A stretch of 14,762 nt of DNA, taken from positions 1-14,762 of the forward strand of contig CADEEU010000022.1 in NCBI GenBank assembly GCA_902826385.1, read 5' to 3'. The stretch comes from an uncultured Acidobacteriota bacterium (GTDB lineage: Bacteria > Acidobacteriota > Blastocatellia > Pyrinomonadales > Pyrinomonadaceae). Below are positions 1 through 6,604 of the stretch, in pieces (positions within the stretch are counted from its first letter, which is position 1; each line of letters begins with the position of its first letter). The notes under the pieces are model-generated. The model ran no database searches. It saw only the letters and a list, made by a program, of their open reading frames with translations, and had not been told where the DNA came from. The translations under genes were made by a program, and so were the position numbers.

Positions 1-585
1 ATAGCTGCGCTCGCAGTATTTGTTCGGCGCGGGATTTTCGCATTCATTCGTGTAAACGAGGTAGACCCCAAGTTCAACGGCGGCAGATTCCGAAAGTTCT
101 ACTATCGTAATGCTGCTGCCTGTGTAACCCTGGTGCATTCCGCCACCGGTTTCGATCACCAATTCGTCCCGGCCGTTTTTGTTGAGATCGGGAGCTTTCG
201 ATACTTCGAGGTTCCAGCCGCCCTCCTCGACGAAACTGGCCACGACATTGCCGTTCTCGATAATCGCAACGCCGTTGTTGGCCCAACCGTTCCCGGTCTG
301 GCAGACCTCGTAAACGATCGCCCGCTGCTTTGCTCCGGCCCTGGTAAAAGATCCGTCAACGGCACCGACGATGCTCAGATTTTCAACATTGCAGCTCTCG
401 TATTCCTTCCAGCGCTGAGCTGCTTTGGGCACAAGCTTGTCCTTTACCAACTGTTCATCGGCCGGCGAGTGGTTCGCTTCAGGCAGTTTCGCAAGCGGAT
501 CGTACAAAACTACCGGTACTTGTCCGAAAACACCCGATGCGGTAAAAAACATCGACAACAAGATGGGTAGGAACATTTTCTTCAT
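1..585 (-). CDS. Secreted protein of unknown function, C-terminus cut off by window edge
   Basis: An open frame begins at the ATG at 585-583 on the minus strand and runs off the left edge after 195 codons without a stop. The first ~21 residues look like a signal peptide (MKKMFLPILLSMFF, then small residues up to VFGQ). The mature part has a stretch DLNKNGRDELVIETGGG near residues 140-155, which resembles the acidic calcium-binding-like loops of FG-GAP/VCBS repeat proteins; that resemblance is the only family hint. Cysteines occur near residues 66 and 99 and twice near the visible end, as expected for an exported disulfide-bearing protein. It is divergent from the acetyltransferase gene starting at 665, so the 79-bp gap should hold both promoters. 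Function is not recognised; exported location is fairly sure. Confidence 0.72.
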   Translation of the reverse strand, partial: MKKMFLPILLSMFFTASGVFGQVPVVLYDPLAKLPEANHSPADEQLVKDKLVPKAAQRWKEYESCNVENLSIVGAVDGSFTRAGAKQRAIVYEVCQTGNGWANNGVAIIENGNVVASFVEEGGWNLEVSKAPDLNKNGRDELVIETGGGMHQGYTGSSITIVELSESAAVELGVYLVYTNECENPAPNKYCERSY

Positions 586-664
586 ATGAGAAAAGCATAA
601 TCGAAATCGAACCGTCGATACAACGTTTGCATTCGCCGCCGATTTCTTTGTAGGCTGTTACGTA

Positions 665-946
665 ATGGAGATTCAAAGGGAAGAGCACGGGCGCCAGGGA
701 GCTTTCTTTATCGACGAAGACGGCGAATGGGTGGCCGAGCTGACATATATAAGGAACGGCCCGAGCACGATCGTGATAGACCACACGGAAGTTGACGAAA
801 AATTGGCGGGTCAAGGCATAGGCAAAAAGCTGGTCGAGTCGGCAGTGGAATTTGCACGGGCCAACGGCCTAAAGATCAAACCGCTTTGTCCGTACGCACG
901 CAAAGTAATCGACTCTACACCCGAATATCAGGACGTTCTGGCCTGA
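665..946 (+). CDS. Small GNAT-family N-acetyltransferase (YjdJ type)
   Basis: This 93-residue protein is a minimal GCN5-related acetyltransferase of the short YjdJ-like class (about 90-100 residues). The acetyl-CoA pyrophosphate-binding loop is visible as GQGIGKKLV at residues 49-57, preceded by the beta strand IVIDHTEVDEKLAG and followed by the helix ESAVEFARANG and the typical ending IKPLCPYARKVIDSTPEYQDVL. Substrates of this class are mostly unknown. The ATG at 665 has no clear Shine-Dalgarno sequence. mqnA starts 13 bp after the stop, so the two are probably co-transcribed, although no metabolic link is evident. Family assignment is firm; biological role is open. Confidence 0.9.
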   Translation: MEIQREEHGRQGAFFIDEDGEWVAELTYIRNGPSTIVIDHTEVDEKLAGQGIGKKLVESAVEFARANGLKIKPLCPYARKVIDSTPEYQDVLA

Positions 947-959
947 TCACGGCGCGAAT

Positions 960-1775
960 ATGAACGGTCACACACCGCGCATCGCCGCCTCGAGCTATTC
1001 GAACACCGCACCTTTAATCTGGAGTTTTCTCTACGGATCGCAGCACGGAAAGGTCGAGCTGATTCTGGACAACGCACCGGCTCGTTCGGTCGAGCTGCTT
1101 TCGCAGAATCGGGTTGCGGCCGCGTTGACGCCGGTTATCGCCTATCAATTCATAAGCGACGTGAGGCTCGTGCCGGACGTGTGCGTCGGCGCCAAAGAAC
1201 AGGTTCGAAGCGTGTGCCTGGCAACGCGCGGCAAACCGCTTGAAAGCGTGCGCAGCGTGGCCCTGGACGTTTCATCGAAAACTTCGGTCTGCCTTACGAA
1301 GATAATTTTCAGGGAATTTTTGGGTTTCGAACCCGAATGGAGGGAAGCCCGGCCGAATGTCGAAGAAATGCTGGACGGGTCAGATTGCGCCTTGCTGATC
1401 GGCGATCCTGCCCTTCGATTGACGTCGTCGTGTGCCGAGGCGTCCGACGTGCCAGTTACAACGTTCGATCTTGCGGGACTTTGGCACGGCTACACCGGTC
1501 TCGGGTTCGTTTTCGCCATGTGGATGGCCCGCGAAATGGTTGCCCCGGTCGATTTCGCCGCTGTTAGAAATGAAGGCCTCGAACATATAGATGAAATTGC
1601 CGCAAACTACGTTAACGATCTCGGCCTGAACGCCGACGAGCTAAAACTATATTTGACCGGAAACATTTTTTATTCCATTGACGAAGAGATGCGGGCGGGA
1701 ATGAAGCTTTACTTCGAGCTGGCGTATAAGCACGGTTTGATCGGGCACAACCGCGAGCTCGAATTCACAAGCTGA
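960..1775 (+). CDS. mqnA: Chorismate dehydratase MqnA (futalosine menaquinone pathway)
   Basis: The 271-residue product matches MqnA, a periplasmic-binding-protein-fold enzyme that removes water from chorismate to give 3-enolpyruvylbenzoate, the first committed step of the futalosine route to menaquinone. Visible marks are the N-terminal strand and loop IAASSYSNTAPLIWSF (residues 8-23), which forms part of the substrate pocket, the segment AALTPVIAYQF (around 58-68), SVALDVSSKTSV (around 98-109), and ALLIGDPALRL followed by DLAGLWHGYTGLGFVFAMWM (around 145-188). Length is normal for the family. There is no signal peptide, consistent with a cytoplasmic enzyme. It follows the GNAT gene by 13 bp with only a weak ribosome-binding site, suggesting coupled translation. 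No other mqn gene is in the window, so the pathway genes are dispersed. Confidence 0.93.
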   Translation: MNGHTPRIAASSYSNTAPLIWSFLYGSQHGKVELILDNAPARSVELLSQNRVAAALTPVIAYQFISDVRLVPDVCVGAKEQVRSVCLATRGKPLESVRSVALDVSSKTSVCLTKIIFREFLGFEPEWREARPNVEEMLDGSDCALLIGDPALRLTSSCAEASDVPVTTFDLAGLWHGYTGLGFVFAMWMAREMVAPVDFAAVRNEGLEHIDEIAANYVNDLGLNADELKLYLTGNIFYSIDEEMRAGMKLYFELAYKHGLIGHNRELEFTS

Positions 1776-1880
1776 CTATTGGAAAATCCCCGATTGGAAC
1801 AAAAGCAGCCAGCCCGCCACGATCACAAAGACCAGCAGCCCGATATCGGTCGTTCCTAGTTGTTTCTCCTGCGTATTCAT
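1776..1880 (-). CDS. Possible small single-pass membrane peptide, 34 residues
   Basis: An ATG at 1880-1878 on the minus strand opens a 34-codon frame ending in TAG at 1778-1776, one base beyond the mqnA stop codon on the other strand. The peptide begins MNTQEKQLGTTDIG, continues with a hydrophobic run LLVFVIVAGWLLLF, and ends QSGIFQ: a polar N-terminus, one membrane helix and a short tail. A GGAAGG sequence lies about 13 nt upstream of the ATG, rather far for a ribosome-binding site. The gene would be convergent with mqnA. It is recognised only from composition; no family is known to me. A chance frame is possible, but the clean membrane helix filling a gap argues for a real gene. Confidence 0.4.
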   Translation of the reverse strand: MNTQEKQLGTTDIGLLVFVIVAGWLLLFQSGIFQ

Positions 1881-2076
1881 TCGGAAAATAAACCTTCCCA
1901 CTTATTCCTACATCCTTAATCGCGTCAAAATTCAGTAAAACGTGTCACTAAACCTCGTTGTTACAATAATTTTTTCGAGAAATTAATGCTTTCGATTTAA
2001 AGACGATAAAGCGGAGCGAATTTTGCGGGTAGATAGCGGAAAATTTGTTCGCGCGTTAAAAGGTGCTGACAGTAGA
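1881..2076. other. Intergenic stretch without a recognisable gene
   Basis: This A+T-richer 196 bp separates the small peptide gene from the REP-like element. It contains the start region of the 34-residue peptide (minus strand) and no frame with coding character or clear RNA structure. Nothing further can be supported. Confidence 0.5.
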
Positions 2077-2310
2077 GCTGCGGAGCAGCGGCAGCATGTA
2101 GCCCCAGGTGGAGCGAAAGCGGAACCTGGGGACCCCGAAGTATGAATCCCAAGCCCGTGTAGCGGGCGAAACAAGTGTGCGTAAATCTAACGGCCCCAGT
2201 ATTTAAAAAGATTCTGTCGCCCACTACGCAGGCTTAGGGCATCTTTCGCGACCTCACCCCAGGTTCCGCTCCGCTTCACCTGGGGCTACATTCGGCCGCT
2301 GCTCCGCCGC
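2077..2310. repeat. REP-like nested palindromic element (234 bp)
   Basis: Two copies of a ~55-bp unit face each other, at 2077-2131 and 2257-2310. Each unit has a GC-rich lead (22 of 25 bases matching between copies) and then a small hairpin, ccccaggt/acctgggg (2102-2109 with 2124-2131; 2257-2264 with 2278-2285). Between them lies a second inverted pair of 19-bp arms, 2151-2169 and 2217-2235, with 16 of 19 matches and only transitions as differences. The whole block can fold as one long imperfect hairpin with side hairpins. This is the architecture of paired REP elements (REPINs) that depend on a REP-associated tyrosine transposase elsewhere; no transposase is in the window. It lies between the mqnA region and the convergent end of the glycosidase-like gene. 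Confidence 0.75.
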
Positions 2311-2368
2311 TTAAGATATTTTTGACACAACCTCTAAGGCATCCTCGGCTAGTTTGCAGTTATCCTCG

Positions 2369-3559
2369 TTACTTCTTTCGGATGGCTTTTTTTCGCAAGG
2401 TAACTAATATAGCGTCGCCGACCTTGCGTTCGCCTTCCTTGTCGGACGGCGTGTTCACAACTTTTCCGTCAAGAAACATAGTCGTCGATCCGCCACCATC
2501 CAGGTTCATCGCGTCCACTGCCCCTAAGCCGAGCAGATACTCAGCCAACTCCTGCAAATTCATCCCGACGCTAACACCCGGCTGCCGGCCATCGACCGTC
2601 ATCATCAGGAACTTGCCATCCTTTAATTTTGCCACTGCCGTCCGCGGATGGCGGGTTTCGACGAAGGACTTGCTTGCCTTTTCCTGCTCCCAAGTAATGT
2701 CGATCTTGCCGTTTTTGATGAGTTGAGGAACGCCATTAGTAATATCTTCGTAGTGATACGGAACCGAACGATTCTCTGTTATTGATCCTCCATCAACAGA
2801 AACAAAGCCCGAGATCTTCATTCCTATTCTGATCCACCCACTGGCAATCCATTTGAGCAGTTGGCCCTGCCTTGAACCCGATGCAGATAAAACGTAACCG
2901 TCGATTGGGATGGTCGAGCTACCAATGCCTTCTCGGATGTCAGCAATTTTTCCGTTGCGTACTATCAATTCGAGGCCCCCGGACTCGGTCAGTGTAGTTC
3001 TGCCAAAGATTCGTGTGTACTCGATCAGTTCATTCTCCTTACGTTCGCGGTTTGAACCGTCAATGGTCAAAATCCGCTTTTTCAACTCGAACCAAGCGTT
3101 GGTCTTCAGGTGATCAAAAGCGACGGAGGTTTGATCAGGCCGGTTGTTGATGAACAAAGCAATCCTGTTCAGAGAAGGTTCGCTTAAGACCCAATTGTCC
3201 ACTTTTAATATGCCCGCTGCGTCACCTGCAAAAATACTTGTATCCAATCTAAAAAATCCTGCATTTATCGCTCCGACCGCGCCATGTCGCGTCGCGATTG
3301 ACGACGTCTTCTCGGTCCCGATTGCGGCGTCCATCGCGTGATGAACATCCAGCCGAACCTTCGTTAAATCAAGACGGAGCAAATTTATCCTCACCGGATC
3401 GCTGCCGAGTTTGTGTTCGACCTGTGCGTATTCGACGCCGTCGTGGACGGTTTTGAAATCCTGGGCTGACGATTCACCACAGAGGACACAGAGAAGGGAA
3501 ATTAGAATTGGGGCTCCGACGAACTTGCTTTTTGAAACGCGTCTTATTGCTGAACTCAT
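2369..3559 (-). CDS. Secreted phosphodiester glycosidase-like protein (NAGPA domain)
   Basis: The product resembles the phosphodiester glycosidase/NAGPA domain (formerly DUF2233), which in the lysosomal uncovering enzyme cleaves N-acetylglucosamine-1-phosphodiesters; bacterial members act outside the cell on largely unknown substrates. Marks are VRINLLRLDLTKVRLDVHHA, AVGAINAGFF, DGYVLSASG, the strand ending MMTVDGRQPGVSVG, and the signature AVDAMNLDGGGSTTMF followed by GDAILV at the C-terminus. The ATG at 3559 is chosen, giving 396 residues: it leads to a signal peptide (RRVSKSKFVGAPILISLLCV, cleavage likely near SSA-Q). A TTG at 3616 would add 19 residues made wholly from a repeat arm and would overlap the photolyase start. 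Codons for SLLCVLCGES within the signal peptide lie in the other arm of that repeat. The gene is divergent from the photolyase. Confidence 0.85.
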   Translation of the reverse strand: MSSAIRRVSKSKFVGAPILISLLCVLCGESSAQDFKTVHDGVEYAQVEHKLGSDPVRINLLRLDLTKVRLDVHHAMDAAIGTEKTSSIATRHGAVGAINAGFFRLDTSIFAGDAAGILKVDNWVLSEPSLNRIALFINNRPDQTSVAFDHLKTNAWFELKKRILTIDGSNRERKENELIEYTRIFGRTTLTESGGLELIVRNGKIADIREGIGSSTIPIDGYVLSASGSRQGQLLKWIASGWIRIGMKISGFVSVDGGSITENRSVPYHYEDITNGVPQLIKNGKIDITWEQEKASKSFVETRHPRTAVAKLKDGKFLMMTVDGRQPGVSVGMNLQELAEYLLGLGAVDAMNLDGGGSTTMFLDGKVVNTPSDKEGERKVGDAILVTLRKKAIRKK

Positions 3560-3596
3560 AAAATCTCGGTGTTCTCTGTGTCCTCTGTGGTGAATC
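3471..3596. repeat. 25-bp perfect inverted repeat, 'CACAGAGGA' theme
   Basis: Arms 3471-3495 and 3572-3596 are exact reverse complements, separated by 76 bp. Read outward-in, each arm has the head ACCAC followed by two 9-mers, CACAGAGGA and CACAGAGAA. The left arm lies inside the signal-peptide codons of the glycosidase-like gene; the loop contains that gene's start codon at 3557-3559; the right arm lies in front of the photolyase promoter. A solo arm of the same word recurs at 10199-10217. Transcribed leftward, the start codon would sit in a 76-nt loop closed by a 25-bp stem. Confidence 0.9.
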
Positions 3597-3601
3597 ACTC
3601 T

Positions 3602-3607
3602 TATAAT
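3602..3607 (+). promoter_or_regulatory. Consensus -10 hexamer very close to the photolyase start
   Basis: The hexamer TATAAT ends 8 nt before the photolyase ATG at 3616. Transcription would therefore start at or within a base or two of the ATG, giving a leaderless mRNA. No Shine-Dalgarno sequence is present before the ATG. No good -35 hexamer is visible 16-18 bp upstream; that position falls inside the right arm of the inverted repeat. Confidence 0.5.
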
Positions 3608-3615
3608 ACTTTTCA

Positions 3616-4992
3616 ATGCGAATCAACGAAAGAGTCGTCAAGCTTAACGACAAACCTATAAACACAAATGCTCGGTACGTTCTCTATTGGATGCAGATGT
3701 TCAAGCGCGTGTCGCATAACCATGCGTTGATCTGGGCAATCAGGAAGGCGAATGAGCTAAAGCTGCCGCTGGTGGTTTATGAGGGATTGAAATATTACTA
3801 TCCGTGGGCCAGCGACCGGCTGCACACGTTTATTCTCGAAGGCGTAGAAGAAAAACGCGAGGCTTTCGATAAGATGGGAATTCGTTACGTCTTCTATCTG
3901 CAAAAGGATAAAAAATCGCCAAAGAATACGGTCGCCCAACTCGCAAAGGACGCGGCGTTGATCGTGACGGACGATTTTCCGTGCTTTATCATTCCGGGCC
4001 ACAACCGGCGTATTTCGGAGCGAGCGGAAATTCCAGTGCACGCGGTCGATTCGAACGGCATTATCCCGATGTCGAAATTCGACAAGGAAGAATACGCGGC
4101 ATACACGATCAGGCCGAAGATAAAAAAACTGCTGGATAATTATTTAAAGCCGCTGCCCGAGGAGAAGATCGAGAAGGAGAGTCCGCGGTTGAAAGTAGAT
4201 TGCCCGGAGACAAAGGTGACCGCGGAAAATATTGCAAAACTAGTGGCCGAATGCGATATCGACCACTCGGTCAAGCCTTCCGGGCATTATCACGGCGGGA
4301 CCGCGAACGGCCGAAAGCGGCTAAAGAAATTCGTGAAGGACATATTGCCGGACTACGAAACGGCCCGCAACAAACCCGACCGCGACGGTTCGTCGCGGCT
4401 TTCGTCGTATCTGCATTTTGGATTTCTATCGCCACTTGAGGTTGCACTCGCGGTCAAAGATTCTGATGCGCCCGAAGCTTCTAAAGACGCGTACCTTGAA
4501 GAACTGATCGTCCGCCGAGAGCTTTCGTACAACTTGACTTTGCATAACGAAAAATACGATTCGCTGGAAGCCCTGCCGGCGTGGGTGCAGAAAACGATGC
4601 GTGAGCACGCAAAGGACGAGCGGCCGTTCGTTTATTCGTTGGAGGAGCTCGAGGCAGGCGAAACGCATGACGAACTGTGGAACGCGTGCCAACGAGAGAT
4701 GGTCGAAACCGGCGAGATGCACAATTACGTCCGAATGCTCTGGGGCAAAAATGTAATCGCGTGGTCGCGGACCTACGAAGAAGCGTTCGAAGCTCTCGTG
4801 CACCTCAACAACAAATACTGCCTCGACGGCCGCAACCCAAATTCCTATACCGGCATTCTCTGGTGCTTCGGCAAACACGATCGGCCTTGGATGGAACGCC
4901 CCGTCTTCGGGCAGATGCGCTATATGACGAGCGGCAGCACGGGGAAGAAGTTTGATTCGAAGAAGTATATCGAGTGGACCAGTGGCTTATGA
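3616..4992 (+). CDS. phr: Class II CPD deoxyribodipyrimidine photolyase
   Basis: This 458-residue flavoprotein repairs cyclobutane pyrimidine dimers in UV-damaged DNA using blue light, FADH- and electron transfer. Assignment to class II rests on the N-terminal antenna domain beginning ARYVLYWMQMFKRVSHNHAL (from residue 19), the segment LIVTDDFPCFIIPGHNRRI, the class II FAD-domain signature SSRLSSYLHFGFLSP, and the C-terminal run GRNPNSYTGILWCFGKHDRP followed by WMERPVFGQMRYMTS. Length matches the class (about 440-480). The sequence appears intact. The preceding TATAAT hexamer and absence of a ribosome-binding site suggest leaderless translation. A hairpin-T terminator follows at 5044-5071, so it is probably transcribed alone. 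It is the only DNA-repair gene in the window. Confidence 0.96.
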   Translation: MRINERVVKLNDKPINTNARYVLYWMQMFKRVSHNHALIWAIRKANELKLPLVVYEGLKYYYPWASDRLHTFILEGVEEKREAFDKMGIRYVFYLQKDKKSPKNTVAQLAKDAALIVTDDFPCFIIPGHNRRISERAEIPVHAVDSNGIIPMSKFDKEEYAAYTIRPKIKKLLDNYLKPLPEEKIEKESPRLKVDCPETKVTAENIAKLVAECDIDHSVKPSGHYHGGTANGRKRLKKFVKDILPDYETARNKPDRDGSSRLSSYLHFGFLSPLEVALAVKDSDAPEASKDAYLEELIVRRELSYNLTLHNEKYDSLEALPAWVQKTMREHAKDERPFVYSLEELEAGETHDELWNACQREMVETGEMHNYVRMLWGKNVIAWSRTYEEAFEALVHLNNKYCLDGRNPNSYTGILWCFGKHDRPWMERPVFGQMRYMTSGSTGKKFDSKKYIEWTSGL

Positions 4993-5043
4993 AACGGTTT
5001 TGCGGAATTGGTAATTGAAATTTGTCCGATCGATTGGTTTCAA

Positions 5044-5071
5044 AAAAGGAGCCGAACACTTTGCTCCTTTT
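5044..5071 (+). terminator. Rho-independent terminator after photolyase
   Basis: A 9-bp stem, aaaaggagc (5044-5052) with gctcctttt (5063-5071), encloses a 10-nt loop and ends in a T-run, 52 bp after the photolyase stop. The A-run on the left makes it partly bidirectional, but the minus-strand gene entering from the left is far upstream. Confidence 0.6.
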
Positions 5072-5154
5072 CTTCATCTTTTTCCTCCTATTCCTCCTCT
5101 TCTGTGGTCCAGTTCTTTTAACCACGGAAGGAGAAGAATAAGAAGAAAAAGAAG
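5072..5154. repeat. Purine/pyrimidine inverted repeat, 'GGAAGGAGAAGAA' theme
   Basis: The pyrimidine arm 5072-5108 and the purine arm 5121-5154 face each other across a 12-bp spacer. Both have the head ACCAC followed by a run of purines; over 31 aligned positions about 25 match and nearly all differences are A/G transitions. Unlike the other inverted repeats in the window, the ACCAC heads point inward, toward the spacer. It lies between the photolyase terminator and the convergent end of the gene at 5182-5727. Confidence 0.7.
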
Positions 5155-5181
5155 TCTTCCGGTAATGCAAATTAGGACACC

Positions 5182-5727
5182 TTAGAACTGAGAATTCTTG
5201 CCTCTTTGGGGAATACTCTTTTTCCCGAGGACCCAGACGCCTTGATTGTTTTGTGTTCCTGCGGCCCGATGGAACTCGTCGAGGTCGACTTCACCAGCGA
5301 CGGGTGGAGGTTCGACTAAAAGGGGTTGCAATGGCACTTCAACCGGCGGAACGTTGCCCAGCGGTATGATTGAAACCGCCGAATCGACTCCTTTCAAAAC
5401 GAAAAGCCCACTGAGAAAAGTCATTACTACTGAAAATGCCGCCGTTGCGGCGCTCGAAACTCGCTGTTTCACCGCTCGCCACCCGACGGGACAATTCTTC
5501 GTCAAGACCGTCCCATCTTTCCGGCGGAAATAACGAACGCACACGCGGCCTTCGGATGCCATTAGAAAATTCTCGGCCTCGTCGCGAGTCATTTCGGACA
5601 GATTATAGACGTTGAGTTTGCAATTGGCACAAAAACGCTTGGGGTCGTTGCGGTACATTTGGTTCCAGTCGGCCGAGCAGGGTGATGCGACGCGGATGTT
5701 GTCGAGGGGGTTGGTGAAGTTTCTCAT
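5182..5727 (-). CDS. Cys-rich protein with one membrane segment, function unknown
   Basis: The 181-residue protein has two parts. Residues 10-82 form a compact Cys-rich domain: PCSADW (C17), RFCANCKLNVYNLSEMTRDE (C33, C36), GRVCVRYFRRKDGTVLTKNC (C63, C79). The spacing CxxC plus further cysteines suggests a metal or redox site. I recall similar domains (PC-ADW...FC..C...VYNLS.M) in uncharacterised acidobacterial proteins but know no function. A single hydrophobic helix at about 92-112 is followed by a Pro-rich, outward-facing tail of ~65 residues. Because the helix follows the domain, the Cys domain is probably cytoplasmic. A good ribosome-binding site (GGAG, 6-7 nt before the ATG) supports the start. 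The upstream gap has a small REP-like hairpin at 5746-5762. Confidence 0.78.
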   Translation of the reverse strand: MRNFTNPLDNIRVASPCSADWNQMYRNDPKRFCANCKLNVYNLSEMTRDEAENFLMASEGRVCVRYFRRKDGTVLTKNCPVGWRAVKQRVSSAATAAFSVVMTFLSGLFVLKGVDSAVSIIPLGNVPPVEVPLQPLLVEPPPVAGEVDLDEFHRAAGTQNNQGVWVLGKKSIPQRGKNSQF

Positions 5728-5745
5728 TTTGTCTCCGGTTTGTTA

Positions 5746-5762
5746 GACGCGCTTCACGCGCC
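5746..5762. repeat. Short GC palindrome, REP-like
   Basis: The sequence gacgcgcttcacgcgcc forms a short stem (cgcg with cgcg) around a 5-nt loop, between the start of the Cys-rich gene and the end of the arginyltransferase-like gene. It could be a single REP unit or a weak terminator for the upstream minus-strand gene; no T-run follows on the minus strand. Confidence 0.3.
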
Positions 5763-5837
5763 TTTGTTCCCACAGAACGGATGAGAAATCTTATTCTTGC
5801 AGCAGCTTGTCGATGTCGTTTGGATTCGCAAGGCGGG

Positions 5838-6512
5838 CTAAAGGTTGGCGTCCAGCCTTTTCCAGCCGCCATTCCAGTCAAAAGCTTCCGTGCCGAGGAA
5901 GCGTTTTTTGTAGTCGTAAAACGAGCTGCCGCTGTAACAGTAACCCTGATAATAAAATTCTTTGCCCAGGGAGATCGCATATTCGATCTCTTTCAGAATC
6001 GTAAAAATCCCAAGGCTCCGGCGCGTTTCCGTCGGTTCGAAAGTGGTGTAGATGCCTGATAGAGAGTTTTCGCCGACGTCGAAGAATCCGGCCGATAACA
6101 GCTTGCAGTCGTGCGTCCGGATCGACTGTTGAAGAGTTTCACATGGCTCAAGTTCCGGATATTCCGAGACAAAGGTGTAAATACTTTCTGGCGGGTGTTG
6201 TTTAAATCTCTGTTTGTGGCGATGGAACAGGGCTTCTACCTCGGCGGTAATATCAATCGGTTCTATGTTGATCGTGAGGTCGTCATTTCTTTTCAACACA
6301 CGAAGCTGACTTCTCGAAAGCCTGAACTCGGACAGGCGAATTCTCAACGGCATTACATGGCGGATCTCATCGTTATAAACTGCGAGGTTATAACGAAAGA
6401 AGTTCGGGCCGAAATGCCGCCAGCCATCAGCGAGCAGCAAGTCGAGTTCAGAAGGCGCGACCCTTTCGCTGTAGAAGTCATCGTTGATAAATTTGAATCT
6501 ATCGGTGATCAC
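5838..6512 (-). CDS. Arginyl-tRNA-protein transferase-like protein (Ate1/Bpt family)
   Basis: The C-terminal half matches the Ate1/Bpt GNAT-fold transferases, which move arginine or leucine from charged tRNA onto protein N-termini for degradation: SAGFFDVGENSLSGIYTTFE, then RRSLGIFTILKEIEYAISLG, then FYYQGYCYSGSSFYDYKKRF. The N-terminal half keeps the family pattern ADGWRHFGPNFFRYNL but lacks the paired cysteines usual in the segment corresponding to PVCPGCSAC of Bpt, so a zinc/redox site seen in the family is missing. GTG at 6512 is preferred (224 residues); an ATG at 6644 would add 44 residues encoded largely by an inverted repeat and overlap the upstream gene. It is the last gene of a minus-strand run after the cytochrome and molybdoenzyme. 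Substrate preference is unknown. Confidence 0.75.
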   Translation of the reverse strand: MITDRFKFINDDFYSERVAPSELDLLLADGWRHFGPNFFRYNLAVYNDEIRHVMPLRIRLSEFRLSRSQLRVLKRNDDLTINIEPIDITAEVEALFHRHKQRFKQHPPESIYTFVSEYPELEPCETLQQSIRTHDCKLLSAGFFDVGENSLSGIYTTFEPTETRRSLGIFTILKEIEYAISLGKEFYYQGYCYSGSSFYDYKKRFLGTEAFDWNGGWKRLDANL

Positions 6513-6525
6513 GGTAAGAGGATCG

Positions 6526-6599
6526 AACCACGAAAATACACGAAAAGTTACGAAAGCGAATCTGCTATTTTTGGTGTTACTTCGTGCATTTTCGTGGTT
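6526..6599. repeat. 19-bp inverted repeat, 'CACGAAAATA' theme
   Basis: Arms 6526-6544 and 6581-6599 match at 18 of 19 positions across a 36-bp loop. Reading inward, the head ACCAC passes into near-identical 10-mers CACGAAAATA (6529-6538), CACGAAAAGT and TACGAAAGCG. It fills the 92 bp between the molybdoenzyme stop and the preferred GTG start of the arginyltransferase-like gene, so it would be transcribed as an intercistronic stem-loop. Confidence 0.85.
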
Positions 6600-6604
6600 A
6601 CTCC

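Noticed and set aside
133..570. A 145-residue plus-strand frame
   Set aside because: It is antisense to the minus-strand frame 1-585, which has a signal peptide, coherent composition and a plausible repeat motif; the plus-strand translation looks random.
2322..2726. A 134-residue plus-strand frame at the end of the glycosidase-like gene
   Set aside because: It is the complement of the conserved NLDGGGSTTMF-containing C-terminus of the minus-strand gene; no independent support.
3560..3616. TTG start at 3616 for the glycosidase-like gene
   Set aside because: The extra 19 residues come from the inverted repeat and precede rather than form a signal peptide; the ATG at 3559 gives a proper one.
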